From Conchocele bisecta (lineage: Eukaryota; Mollusca; Bivalvia; Lucinida; Thyasiridae): a stretch of 64,000 nucleotides of DNA. A program made the translations under genes and the position numbers. How positions within the stretch are numbered: position 1 is the stretch's first letter; each line of letters opens with the position of its first letter. Shown piece by piece: positions 13,331 to 24,569 of the stretch. The notes under the pieces are model-generated. The model worked only from the letters and a program-made list of their open reading frames with translations. It was not told where the DNA came from and made no database searches. Location of the stretch: the NCBI GenBank assembly GCA_029237695.1, contig CM055265.1, positions 87,021,447 through 87,085,446 on the forward strand. The letters run 5' to 3'.

Positions 13331-13412
13331 GCTTATTGGGCATCAAATAAATACACTCTGAGACCATCAAATGCCTCGGCGGGCTTGACATGCCGGCCGC
13401 GGCCATCTCGTT

Positions 13413-14243
13413 TATGCTCTCTCCACTCCATGGGGATTTTAGGCTGCCTCCATTAAAAGCACATGATACGCAACCATGCTGTGACGTAGTTGTAAAGCGT
13501 ATCTGCCCCTGGGGTGTTTAACAGGGACGACACATTTGTGGCTGTGATTGGAGAAATGGGGTTTTGGGATTTGTAACCAGTATAGCTGCTGATCAAATAT
13601 CACACTTATGTATCTTGGTAACGATACATATTGCTTAGAAGCAGGACATGTGTTTCATTGATGTAAACAATCGAGATCCTGATCAGACCGTGCAAATTAT
13701 GCACACAATTATCAGACTATACTATTACTGGTGGCAGAGACAATATGCCAGGTTTAGTAAGATAGTGAACCATATTTCACATCAAAGAGTGTCATATATA
13801 CTGCCATCTGAATTTCAAAGATATTGTAGTCCCCTGGTTAGCCCCAGGGATGTTTCTGCTGGTTGTAAAACATTTACACAGCACATGAGAAAACACCACT
13901 TGTTGCTGTGTCATATTAATTAGATATTTCATTAGGTAGATCCTGCTTCTGGGTTTGGCAAAATTTATTTTTTACTTTATATTCAGCAAATAAATAAAAT
14001 AAAATCTGATTAGGGGCTACATCATTCATTTGATTTCAGTATGGTACATAAGAAAACACACCAGTGCATTACATCATCCGTTATCATGAATATGATTGTT
14101 TCAATTTGTGAGTAATGTATTATACTGCAGATTGTAATGATTGACTGGATGACTAACAGTGCATACGCTGATCAGACAGCACAGGGTGCAGACTAGTCTG
14201 GGTCTACACTGATTGTAAGCACAATAAGTATGGCTTAGTTAGA
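13413..14243. other. Dispersed repeat remnants, no gene
   Basis: Parts of a repeat recurring in the window (gatcctgatcagaccgtgca; gtctgggtctacactgattg). Similar tags lie near 33690-33810, 48520-48600, 49070-49200 and 52240-52380. Confidence 0.5.
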
Positions 14244-14747
14244 TTAAAAGATAGGCACGGATTCGCTGGATTCATATTAAATCAATAAATAATATCGAAA
14301 TAACACGCTGTAGATAACGTCGTCAAAAAAAAAAAGGATCAATGCCATTATTTTTCATGTTTTGTAACTGGCTTTAAATCGCCTGTAAGTCGCCATCTTG
14401 GATAGCCGTGACGTCACAGTGTGGAGCCTTGTACAAGCATATCACCTAATCGGTAAAATGGGAACTGGTCAAAAAAGTGTTGACTTGTGGACAAGATACA
14501 TGTATACAGAAATGGAATATTTCGATTTTATCAACATACGTATTGCGAGGTCGATTTTGTTAGTTTATTAATCGGATTATATATTAATTAAAACTTGGGG
14601 AATGTTACGTCACGGCTATCGAAGATGGCGACTTACAGGTGATTTGAAGCCAGTTACAAAACAAAACGTTATCTACCGCGTTCGTGTTATTTCGATATTA
14701 TGTATTGATTTAATATGAATCCAGTGAGTCCGTTCCTATCTTTTAAC
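14244..14747. mobile_element. Long inverted-repeat (foldback) element
   Basis: Arms of about 140-175 bases: the left holds cgcctgtaagtcgccatctt and ggattcatattaaatcaata, and the right holds their complements. The spacer is about 185 bases. No coding sequence. Confidence 0.8.
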
Positions 14748-14844
14748 ATCTTATACATAAAAATGACAATTCGAAAAACACGTTATGAAAATGAAATGGT
14801 GAGAAAATCCGGAATAACTTGTATCTTTAAGAACTGGAAAAAAT

Positions 14845-15773
14845 CAAAGACTTACAAGCTTTCATTTCTAGTATTTTTTCGAGTATTTTTCCATAGGCAC
14901 TTTGTGGTATGAACGAAAACCCACCGTGATATCCAAATTCACTCCGATATGATATTTACACTAAGGTGTGACGGCAGCCATCTTTTCAACCAACGGAAGT
15001 GACGTGATGAGTAGGACAAAATCTCCCCCGGACATAATCCCCCCCATGATTTTTGACACTGGAGGACAAAATCCCCACCCCCCGTCTAAAATCACAGGTA
15101 GGGCATAATCCCCCCCCCCCCCCCCCGTTCAGAATCAAGGTAAATCATATTCAGTACTTTTATTTGCACATCAAACATCAAGCACATTTAATGAAGTATT
15201 TTCAGTTGCACAATCAAACAAGCACATCTAATGAAGTATTTTCAGTTGCACAATAAATGTCAAACAAGAATATGTATGTATCGTTTGTACATTTGTATAC
15301 TGATGTCGGTCCCAAACCATATTGTTTTTTAATTTTGATGGGGGCGATTATGTTCTACCTGTGATTTTGGACGGGGGTGGGGGTGGGGGGGGGGGATTTT
15401 GTCCTACCTGCATTTTAGACGGGGGGTGGGGGGATTTTGTCCTCCTGTGTCAAATATCATGGGGGGGATTATATCCGGGGGGATTTTGTCCGTATCCCGA
15501 CGTGATTTACCTTGGGCCCGGCTCGCTAAATGTAAGTTACTAATCCACGTGAAGGCCGAGAACCATGCACAAACAACTTACAATTAGTGAGCTGGGCCCA
15601 AGGTAAATCACGTCACTTCCGTTGGTTGAAAAAATGGCTGCCGTCACACCTTTGTATAAATATTATATCGGAGTTGTGGAGTTGGATATCACGGTGGGTT
15701 GCCGTTCATACCACAAAATGCCTATGGAAAAATACTAGAAAAAATACTAGAAATGAAAGCTCGTAAGTCTTTG
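14845..15773. mobile_element. Near-palindromic 0.93-kb foldback element with C/G-rich arms
   Basis: The left arm starts caaagacttacaagctttca and the right arm ends with a close complement. Both carry ggtgtgacggcagccatctt-type sequence, an acttccgttggttg block and inner C-rich or G-rich tracts. Only about 180 bases in the centre (15130-15310) are unpaired, and these hold two copies of aatgaagtattttcagttgc. Confidence 0.85.
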
Positions 15774-16634
15774 TTTAACCATGACCATTTAACTGTAAGC
15801 GCTAACAATAAAACCGGTCCCAAATTGTTCGTTTAGATAAATGTATTGGACCTGAACCACCAATGCAAGTCAAACATTTATATATCGTCCGAATAAAGTC
15901 AAATACTCTCGGATAGATGATTGAGCTCTCAAAGCGGAGAAATTTGGTTACACACTGTGTTTACAACTTTACATCGTGACGTTCATTGGCTGATGGGGAA
16001 TGTCATAGTGGATTTTGACACATCACGGGAAATGACTATCCAATCAAATGGCACGTGTGTAATCTCCTCGTTCAGGGCTCGCCAGAAAATCTCGCAATTA
16101 TATGGATTTTAATGTCTTAAATGTAGTAACAGATAAATGCAGTTCACGTATTCTATTGGCATCAGCAAATTTGATATATGTCTCCCGAATCGATAGAACA
16201 CGAATTTGGAGTTTTTCTTGAAAGCAACGCATGTTGGAAATTTTATTGGCCAAATATTGAAAAAGCTTTCATTTCTTTGTTTCTTTGTGAGTATTTTGAC
16301 AGTATATAAGGTGTCCGAAAGTTCGGAATGGTGAATGTGTAGATAATTGACAATTTCTGTCGTGTGCAATGATTGAGCATTAGTAGTTGCACAAAACTAT
16401 GTAAATTACCCAAAACCAACAAAATCCACCCAAAATACCCATATGACTCCAACATACTGACCACCTATGGTTATTTCAAAATATTATGCCAATATTTATT
16501 TTCTGTCGGAAGATAATTAGTTTTATATGGTTCTTGAAAAGTAGACAGATTTGACTTACAAGGTTTTAGAAGAACAGCGACGATATAAGGCTTATCTTGA
16601 AGCCACACCACGTTACAAGTTATTCTAAATTTAT
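15774..16634. other. No gene seen
   Basis: AT-rich sequence without a supportable frame or clear repeat ends. Confidence 0.5.
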
Positions 16635-16856
16635 TTAACCCTTACAGTGCTGAATACATTTATGTCGTCTGCTGTTAATTTTTTATTTGCGTTTTTTTTT
16701 CTAATTAAAAACATGGTTTGACGGCACTTTAGAATAATTTCCATTGGAAATGATTCTAAAGTGCTGTCAAACCATGTTTTAGTAAGAAAGAAGACAACAT
16801 ACAATGTATAAACAACAGCAGCAGACAATTTTCGGTTCCTGCATTCTAAGGGTTAA
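16635..16856. mobile_element. piggyBac-like MITE with central palindrome
   Basis: TTAA-cccttacagtgctgaa on the left and ttcctgcattctaaggg-TTAA on the right. The centre (16707-16780) is a palindrome of 37-base arms starting aaaacatggtttgacggcac. Confidence 0.8.
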
Positions 16857-17536
16857 TAGCAATTACATGTACTATAGTTCTGAGTACATAACCAGGGTTC
16901 AAGCTAGCCCTTCAAAATTGGGAGAAGTTTTCACTAAAAATTTGAGAAAATAAGACATTTTTTTCCAAAATTTCTTGTTTTATAATTATAGTGAAAAACT
17001 TCACCCTCAACTCAAAATAAGGAGAAGTCAGACAATTTAGGGAGAGAATTTCGCCCACTTCGCCCTGTAAACTGATCCTAATTGTATTACATTACATAAG
17101 TGTTAAGTAGTATTTCCAAATTTGCTTTTGAAGGTTTCTTTGTTTACTGTCGACTTCTGAAGAATTTTGCTAATACACACTATATTACATGTATATTAGT
17201 TTATGATAATATGTTTGTCTCATATTGTAGAATTTTCTCTCAATAACAATATAGCGAAGTATGAACATCGCCACCTTGCTGATTATTGATATAGTTTAGT
17301 GCTCAAAATGGAAATATTATTCTGCAAATTTTTACCGTTGACCGGTGTAGCGATATAGTGCAACCTATTGCCTATAGAGCGGAAAATGTGCAGCTACAAT
17401 TACTGTAGCTTAGATAATCTCGGCTATACGGATGTCTTTTACTATTTCATCTGTCTTTTATATTTTCTGTATCCTAGTGAGACATCTGCTTTGTAATTTT
17501 TTGTCACAATAACAGCCCATTCTCAGTGATTCTGTC
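16857..17536. other. No gene seen
   Basis: It contains agggttcaagctagcccttc at 16904, which matches the 21-bp minisatellite downstream, and aattgggagaagtt, which recurs after the array. These may be two ends of one element. Confidence 0.4.
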
Positions 17537-17730
17537 AAGCTAGGTTCAAGCTAGGTTCTGCAGGGTTCAAGCTAGGTTCTGCAAGGTTCAAGCTAGGTTC
17601 TGCAAGGTTCAAGCTAGGTTCTGCAAGGTTCAAGCTAGGTTCTGCAGGGTTCAAGCTAGGTTCTGCAAGGTTCAAGTTAGGTTCTGCAAGGTTCAAGCTA
17701 GGTTCTGCAGGGTTCAAGCTAGGTTCAACA
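17537..17730. repeat. 21-bp minisatellite
   Basis: About nine copies of ggttctgcaaggttcaagct plus one base. Because 21 is divisible by three, the minus strand stays open as a seven-residue repeat, but there is no sign of a real gene. Confidence 0.9.
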
Positions 17731-17822
17731 TTTTGGGAGAAGTCTCCAGACAAAATACGGAGAAGTCAAAAGCAAGTCGGGGAGAAGTGAGAGGACGTTG
17801 GAATTTCTCATCAACAATTTTT

Positions 17823-20294
17823 AGCTCACCTGAGCGAAGCTCATGTGAGCTATTGTTACCGCAATGTGTCCGTCGTCGTCCGTCGTCGTCGTCCGTGAAC
17901 ATTTTCAAACGTCTTCTCCTCGGTAACCATTGGGCCTATGGTCACCAAACTTCATGGTCATGGTCCTTAGGTAGGGGGATTACAAAATTGTTAAAATGAC
18001 GTCATTACGTAATCCAAGATGGCCGCCGTCTAAAACTAGCACAAATTCTTAAAAAATCTTCTCAAGAACCGCCAACCGGATTTCGACAAAACTTGGTAGG
18101 AATGATCAATGTACATTGCTCTTTCAAAGTTGTTAAAATGGTGACCCTGGGGTTAAAAATGGGCGTGGCCCGTGGGGTCAAATTGGGGTCAAATTTTATT
18201 TTTGACTGAATATGGTCATTTCATATATCAAGTTGAAGGTATCAATGAGGCGATCACTCTGGTGCATTTTTTGTTGAAATCGGATTGTTATGTCATCCAA
18301 GATGACCGCCGAAAGGTCAAAAGGTCGTTCTTTTATTAGAGATTTCAAAATTCTTCTTCACATGAACCGCTTGGCCCATGGTAGTCCAAACTAAAAGTTT
18401 ATGGCCATGGGTGAAGCCTTTTCAGATTTGTTAAAAAATGAGGTCAAAATCGGCTAAACCAAGATGGCCGCCGTCTAAAAATAGCATAAATTATTAAAAA
18501 ATCTTCTTCTCATGAACCGCTTGCCGAATTTCGACGAAACTTGGTAGGAATGATCGATGTACATTGCTCTTTCAAAGTTGTTAAAATGGTGACCCCGGGG
18601 TCAAAAATGGGCGTGGCCCGTGGGGTCAAATTGGGGTCAAATTTGATTTTTGACCGAATATGGTCATGTCATATATCAAATTAAAGGTATCAATGAGGCG
18701 ATCACTCTGGTGCATTTTTCTGTCGAAATCGGATTGTTATGTCATCCAAGATGGCCGCCGAAAGGTCAAAAGGTCGTTCTTTTATTAGAGATTTCAAAAT
18801 TCTTCTTCACATGAACCGCTTGGCCCATGGTAGCCAAACTTAAAAGTTATGGTCCATGTATGAAGCCTTTTCAGATTTGTTAAAATGGAGGTCATCGCTA
18901 ATCCAAGATGGCCACCGTCTAAAAATAGCATAAATTCTTAAAAAATCTTCTTCTCATGAACCGCTAGCCGGATTTTGACGAAACTTGGTAGGAATGATCG
19001 ATGTACAATGCTCTTTCAAAGTTGTTAAAATGGTGACCCCGGGGTCAAAAATGGGCGTGGCCCGTGGGGTCAAATTTTATTCCGAATATGGTCATGTTAT
19101 ATATCAAATTGAAGGTATCAATGAGGCGATCACTCTGGTGCATTTTTTGTCCAAATCGGATTGTTATGTCATCCAAGATGGCCGCCGAAATGTCAAAAGG
19201 TCGTTCTTTTATTAGAGATTTCAAAATTCTTCTTCACATGAACCGCTTGGCCCATGGTAGCCAAACTTAAAAGTTATGGTCCATGGGTGAAGCCTTTTCA
19301 GATTTGTTAAAATGGAGGTCATCGCTAATCCAAGATGGCCACCGTCTAAAAATAGCATAAATTCTTAAAAAATCTTCTTCTCATGAACCGCTAGCCGGAT
19401 TTCGACGAAACTTGGTAGGAATGATCGATGTACAATGCTCTTTCAAAGTTGTTAAAATGGTGACCCCGGGGTCAAAAATGGGCGTGGCCCGTGGGGTCAA
19501 ATTTTATTTTTGACCGAATATGGTCATGTTATATATCAAATTGAAGGTATCAATGAGGCGATCACTCTGGTGCATTTTTGTCCAAATCGGATGTTATGTC
19601 ATCCAAGATGGCCGCCGAAATGTCAAAGGGTGTTGTTCTTTTATTAGAGATTTCAAAATTCTTCTTCACATGAACCGCTTGGCCCATGGTAGCCAAACTT
19701 AAAAGTTATGGTCCATGGGTGAAGCCTTTTCAGATTTGTTAAAATGGAGGTCATCGCTAATCCAAGATGGCCGCCGTCTAAAAATAGCATAAATTCTTAA
19801 AAAATCTTCTTCTCATGAACCGCGAGCCGGATTTCGACGAAACTTGGTAGGAATGATCGATGTACATTGCTCTTTGAAAGTTCTTAAAATGGTAACCCCG
19901 GGGTCAAAAATGGGCGTGGCCCGTGGGGTTCAAATTGGGGTCAAATTTTTATTTTTGACTGAATAATGGTTCATGTCATATATCAAATTGAAGGTATCAA
20001 TGAGGCGATCACTCCGGTGCAATATTTGTCGGAATCGGATGATTATGTCATCCATGATGGCCACCAAAAGGTCCATTTATTCAAGATTTTTAACGTCTTT
20101 TTCTCAGGAACCACATGGCCGATGCTGGGTAAAGCATTTTCAGATTTTGTAAAATGAGAGTCATCGCTTAATCCAAGATGACCGCCATCTAAAAATAGCA
20201 CAATTTTTTTAAAACACATGAACTCAATGTCACATTCTCCTCTGGTGTTCATGGAGTCAGGTGAGCGAATTAGGGCCATCATGGCCCTCTTGTT
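17823..20294 (+). mobile_element. H1 element, complete copy
   Basis: Head agctcacctgagcgaagctc after TTTTT, leader gtccgtcgtcgtccgtcgtc, four to five core units of about 460 bases, tail atcatggccctcttgtt. Confidence 0.8.
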
Positions 20295-22560
20295 TTACGT
20301 TATGTTTGACCATTATATGTATGGCATTTAACCCAATTAACCAGCCTAAAATGACCTCAGCTGTTGACACCAATAAACAAATATTATTTCTAACCAAAGT
20401 ATGTGATGTTAACACTCAGTTGAGCAACCTCGTCAAGACTTTAATATTACTTGACGAATTGCTTCAATATTTGGACACTTGATACATGTGAGCATTTGGA
20501 ACACACTCATACCGCCATTAACATGGCCTTGACCTTTTTTACCTTCACACTTTTGCGTCTTCATCATGGTATAACTTTAATATTACTTAAGAGTGCTTCA
20601 ATATTTGGACACTTGGTATATGTGAGCATTTGGAGTACTCTCATGCCACCATTAACATTTTTTACCTTTTTGCGGTAATGCTTAGCCATTTATGTGCCTC
20701 AAAAAGTTTGTACAAGTTTCTTCATCATGATATAACTTTAATATTACTTGACACATTGCTTCAATATTTGGACACTTGATACATGTGATCATTCGGAACA
20801 CCATCATGCCGCCATTAACATGACCGGGACCGTTTTTATCTTCACAGGTTTACGGAAACACTTAGCCATCATGGTATAACTTTAATATTACTTCAGATTG
20901 CTTCAATATTTGGACACTTGATATATGTGAGCATTTGGAACACACTCATTCCACCATCAACATGACATTGACCTTTTTTACCTTCACATTTTTGCAAAAA
21001 CACTTAGCCATTTATTTGCGTCAAAAAGTTTGTACAAGTTTCTTCATCATGATATAACTTTAATATTACTTGACAGATTGCATCAATAATTGGACACTTG
21101 ATACATGTGATAATTTGGAACACCATCATGCCGCCATTAACACAACCTGGACTGTTTTATCTTCACATGTTTGCGGAAACACGTAGCCATTTGTTTGCAT
21201 CAAAAAGTTTGTACAATCTTCGTCATTATGGTAGAACTTATAATATTATGTGACAGATCACTTCAATATTTGGACACTTGATACATATGAGCATTTGGAA
21301 CACACTCATGCAGCCATTAACATGACCTTGGCCTTTTTTACCTTCACATTTTTGCAGAAACACTTAGCCATTTTTTCCGTCCAAACGTTTGTACAAGCTT
21401 CTTCATCATGGTATAACTTTAATATTACTTGACACATTGCTTCAATATTTGGACACTTGATACATGTGAGCATTTGGAACACACTCATGCCGCCATCAAC
21501 ATGACCTTGTCGTCTTTTACCTTCACATCTTTTTTGGAAAGACTTAGCCATTTATTTGCGTCAAAAAGTTTGTACAAGCTTCTTCATCACGGTATAACTT
21601 TAATATTACTTGACAGATCGCTTCAATATTTGGACACTTGATACATAAGAGCATTTGGAACACACTCATGCCGCCATTAACATGATTTTGACCTTTTGTA
21701 CATTCACATTTTTGTTTAAACACTTTTTTTATGTCAAAAGGTTTGTACTTGTAAGCATCTTCATCATGTTATAACTTTAATATTATTTGACGGATTACTT
21801 CAATATTTGGACACTTGATATATGTGAGCATTTGGAATACGCTCAGGCTGCAATTAACATGACATTGACTTTTTTACCTTCTAATTTTTGCGGAAACACT
21901 TAGCCGTTCTTTAGCTAAAAAAATTTAATCAGGTTTCTGCATCATGATATAACGTTAATATTACTTTACGGATTGCTTCAATATTTAGACACTTGATACA
22001 TGTGATTATTTGGAACACCCTCATGCCGCTGTTAACATGACCGTGACCTTTTTTTATCTTCACATGTTTGCGGAAACACTTAGCCATTTTTTTATGTTAA
22101 AAAGTATGTACAAGTTTCTTAATCATGTAATATTAATGTTACTTGATGGATTGCTTCAATGTTTGGACACTTAATACATGTAAGCATTTGGAACACACTC
22201 ATGCTGCCATTAATATGACCTTGACCTTTTGTACATTCACATTTTTGCGGAAACACATAGCCATTTTTTGGTGTCAAAAATTTGTACAAGTTTCTTCATC
22301 ATGATATAACTTTAATATTGTTGTTGCTTCAATATTTGGACACTTGATACATGCAAGCATTTGGAACACACTCATGCCACCATTAACATGGCCTTGATCT
22401 TTTTGACCTTCACATTAACAACCTTGACCTTTTTTTTGTTTTAAGCATGCACTTCTGTGACGGTTTTTGTGATGCTTGCTTTAGCACATGCCCAATATCA
22501 TGTTACGGTCAAATGCCTCGGCGGACGAGACACCGCTTCCGTGGCGGAATTCTTGTTATG
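20295..22560 (+). repeat. Array of 130-180-bp units (H8 core) with tail
   Basis: About a dozen units with caatatttggacacttgata, gagcatttggaacacactca, gccgccattaacatgacctt and tttgcggaaacacttagcca. The tail reads cgcttccgtggcggaattct followed by tgtta. Minus-strand pieces of the same family lie at 42490-42780, 44030-44140, 54575-55145, 58225-58425 and 62300-62420. Confidence 0.8.
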
Positions 22561-22720
22561 TCAAAATGTTACTTCACCCTTGATCATTTTCATGCTTTAA
22601 GCATGCACTTCTCTGATGTTTTTTGTGATGCTTACTTTAGCACATACCCATGGTCATGTTACGGTCAAATGCCTTGGAAGGCGCGACACAGCTTACATGG
22701 CAGCTTGTTCGATTTCTTAA
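22561..22720 (+). repeat. Second, diverged H8 tail
   Basis: It repeats cttctctgatgttttttgtg, tgatgcttactttagcacat and gttacggtcaaatgcctt, already seen at 22447-22520. Confidence 0.65.
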
Positions 22721-24044
22721 TAAAAACATGTTTTGGCAGTACACCAGAATCACTTTTAGGAGACAATAGTCAAAATACTTTTTAAGATATATGTTTTTTT
22801 TCTTCTAATAAACTATGTTACAGCGGAATAATCAATAATTCTCAAAACTTACCGATACAGACACGAACCGTCGCGGCTTTCACATATAGAACAAACACAA
22901 TTTATGTTATTATAAATACACATAGACTGTAACCTGTCAACTCGTCAGATGACAAACTCGTCCCTATTGTGTAATATTTTGCGTTGGCTGACGGACGAGT
23001 TGGTGGAAGGGCGAAACGGAGGTCGGTCATAAAATAAACACATAATCACGGGGCTGATACAATTGCTAATTACTTTTACTTCTAGGGTAATACTCACTTT
23101 CAATTTACCTCTCTATTGACTATGGATACTTATAACCATACTTACGCTGTCTACAACTTTTGATAGGAAAAATATCAAATATATATATAAACATAATATT
23201 TATCTCCTTGCGCCATCCCACCCCCCCCCTCCCACCCCCACACCAACAATTGTGGAAAAGCCTTATCCAAGATATTTGGGTTAAACCCAGACTGCTAAGA
23301 GAAGTGCGTACTTCACGATTTTCTTGAGTCTTCACACAGGTTTCCACATCTAAGCGGTTTTTCAACACATGATCACCGACGCAGTCAAACAATCGCGTGT
23401 CATAAAACAAATGGTATTATAAACAGTTTGGCAGGCCTGAAATTAGCTAGATTTAAATCACTGGGTGTGAAATTGGGTAAGGCAAAGTCTGGTAAAAAAA
23501 AAGGCGAAAACTTTACCCACTTTACGCCCAAAACCTGAACCCTGGGCTGTGTCTCAGATGGTTCCTCCAAAAATGCTTTTCACAAAAACAGTTGTCACTG
23601 AATATTGTATGAATACAGTCGCAACGCAACATGCATTTGTCGGCTAATTATCGCATTTGAATGTCAGCTTTCGATATCGTAAACATCAACTTAGGAAATT
23701 TCATGCTGAATTGAACTTTGGTGTAGGCCTATTGCGTTATAGATTTATCGGAAAATCATGCGAGTACATGTAGTGTCGTAATTAGTTTCAGCGATCATGT
23801 GACTACTGCTATCTTACAGATAAAACACAAAGACAAACTTGTTTGAAACGCTTTAAAAGCAATTATGAATGGTCAGCATTGCACACTTCTGTACAATCAC
23901 CATAAATTTTAGTATTTGTGAAATGTAGCAGGCAATACTGACAGTTTATGATTCCAAACATTGGATTGTGAAAACCAAATCAAATCAAATATCACTGCCG
24001 TGTATCGCGAATCGCATCATCGGCAAAATATCGCACTGCCTGGC
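22721..24044. other. No gene seen
   Basis: It contains a C-rich patch at 23218-23245. The first RPUSD2 exon could lie here or further upstream, but no candidate could be supported. Confidence 0.4.
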
Positions 24045-24425
24045 GGAGCTCCAGATAAGCTGCATATTTGCTTAAATACCCAATTAAAATTGCCAAAAAC
24101 CCAATTGAAATCAGAAGTAGTGAGTACCAAAAAGCAATGAAAAATTTGTGGTATCGTTATCAAGCTACAGAAAACAATAAACAGGCTTATTTTTCCATGA
24201 AAACACATCTTGGTATTTCATTAGAATTGTCTCCAAGGAGACAATTCTAATGAAATACCAAGAGATGTTTTCATTTAGAAGCAAACTATTCAATAATTGC
24301 GATTGCTGATGTGTAAACAGTAGTGTGATTTTATTTTACCCAATTACAATTTTGAAATACCCAATTGCTTCAGAAATGATGGAGTGACAATACTCAATTA
24401 CTAATTCCTTATATGGAGCCCTGGC
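24045..24425. repeat. Dispersed repeat shared with 63336-63657
   Basis: Both copies start gctccagataagctgcatat and end aattactaattccttat. This copy carries an extra palindrome at 24209-24262 that the other lacks. It ends about 60 bases before RPUSD2 visible exon 1. Confidence 0.8.
24209..24262. repeat. Perfect 26-base palindrome
   Basis: The arms cttggtatttcattagaatt.. are perfect over 26 bases with a 2-base spacer, and pair imperfectly out to about 24198-24273. Confidence 0.9.
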
Positions 24426-24487
24426 CTTGAATGTTTGTTGAATCGTTTCACCCCTATGCTCTACTATTGTATTTTCTTCTGCCACAG

Positions 24488-24569
24488 GGACGGAGGTTAC
24501 TAAAGTTGAAACGTACACATCGTGATTACGATGTTGACGTCATCGATGCTGAGTACTATTTTCACAATG
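24488..24569 (+). CDS. RPUSD2: RPUSD2 visible exon 1 (internal)
   Basis: The acceptor is tgccacag and the donor CAATG|gtaggt. It encodes GRRLLKLKRTHRDYDVD.. ending in YYFHN and splits the next glycine codon after one base. The YYF-NG-RKV block across the exon 1/2 junction is the first conserved stretch of animal RPUSD2. The upstream exon or exons with the ATG were not found in 1-24480. Confidence 0.88.

Larger units (their letters stand above)
11339..13412 (+). mobile_element. Hairpin-head element H3, full copy, with nested H1
   Basis: The head gagcccgcttgcggaaagcg is followed by gtccgtccgtctgtccgtcc. A tandem core of about 167-bp units at 12593-13330 carries cccaaggtcaaggtcaaatg and atgcggcccctgtgcc. 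The tail is gccggccgcggccatctcgtt. An H1 copy interrupts the leader/core border at 11465-12592. Confidence 0.75.

Noticed and set aside
17535..17753. Seven-residue protein repeat on the minus strand
   Set aside because: Produced by a 21-bp minisatellite; the frame is open only because the unit is divisible by three.
22447..22785. 112-residue frame
   Set aside because: It covers two diverged H8 tails; codon content follows the repeat.
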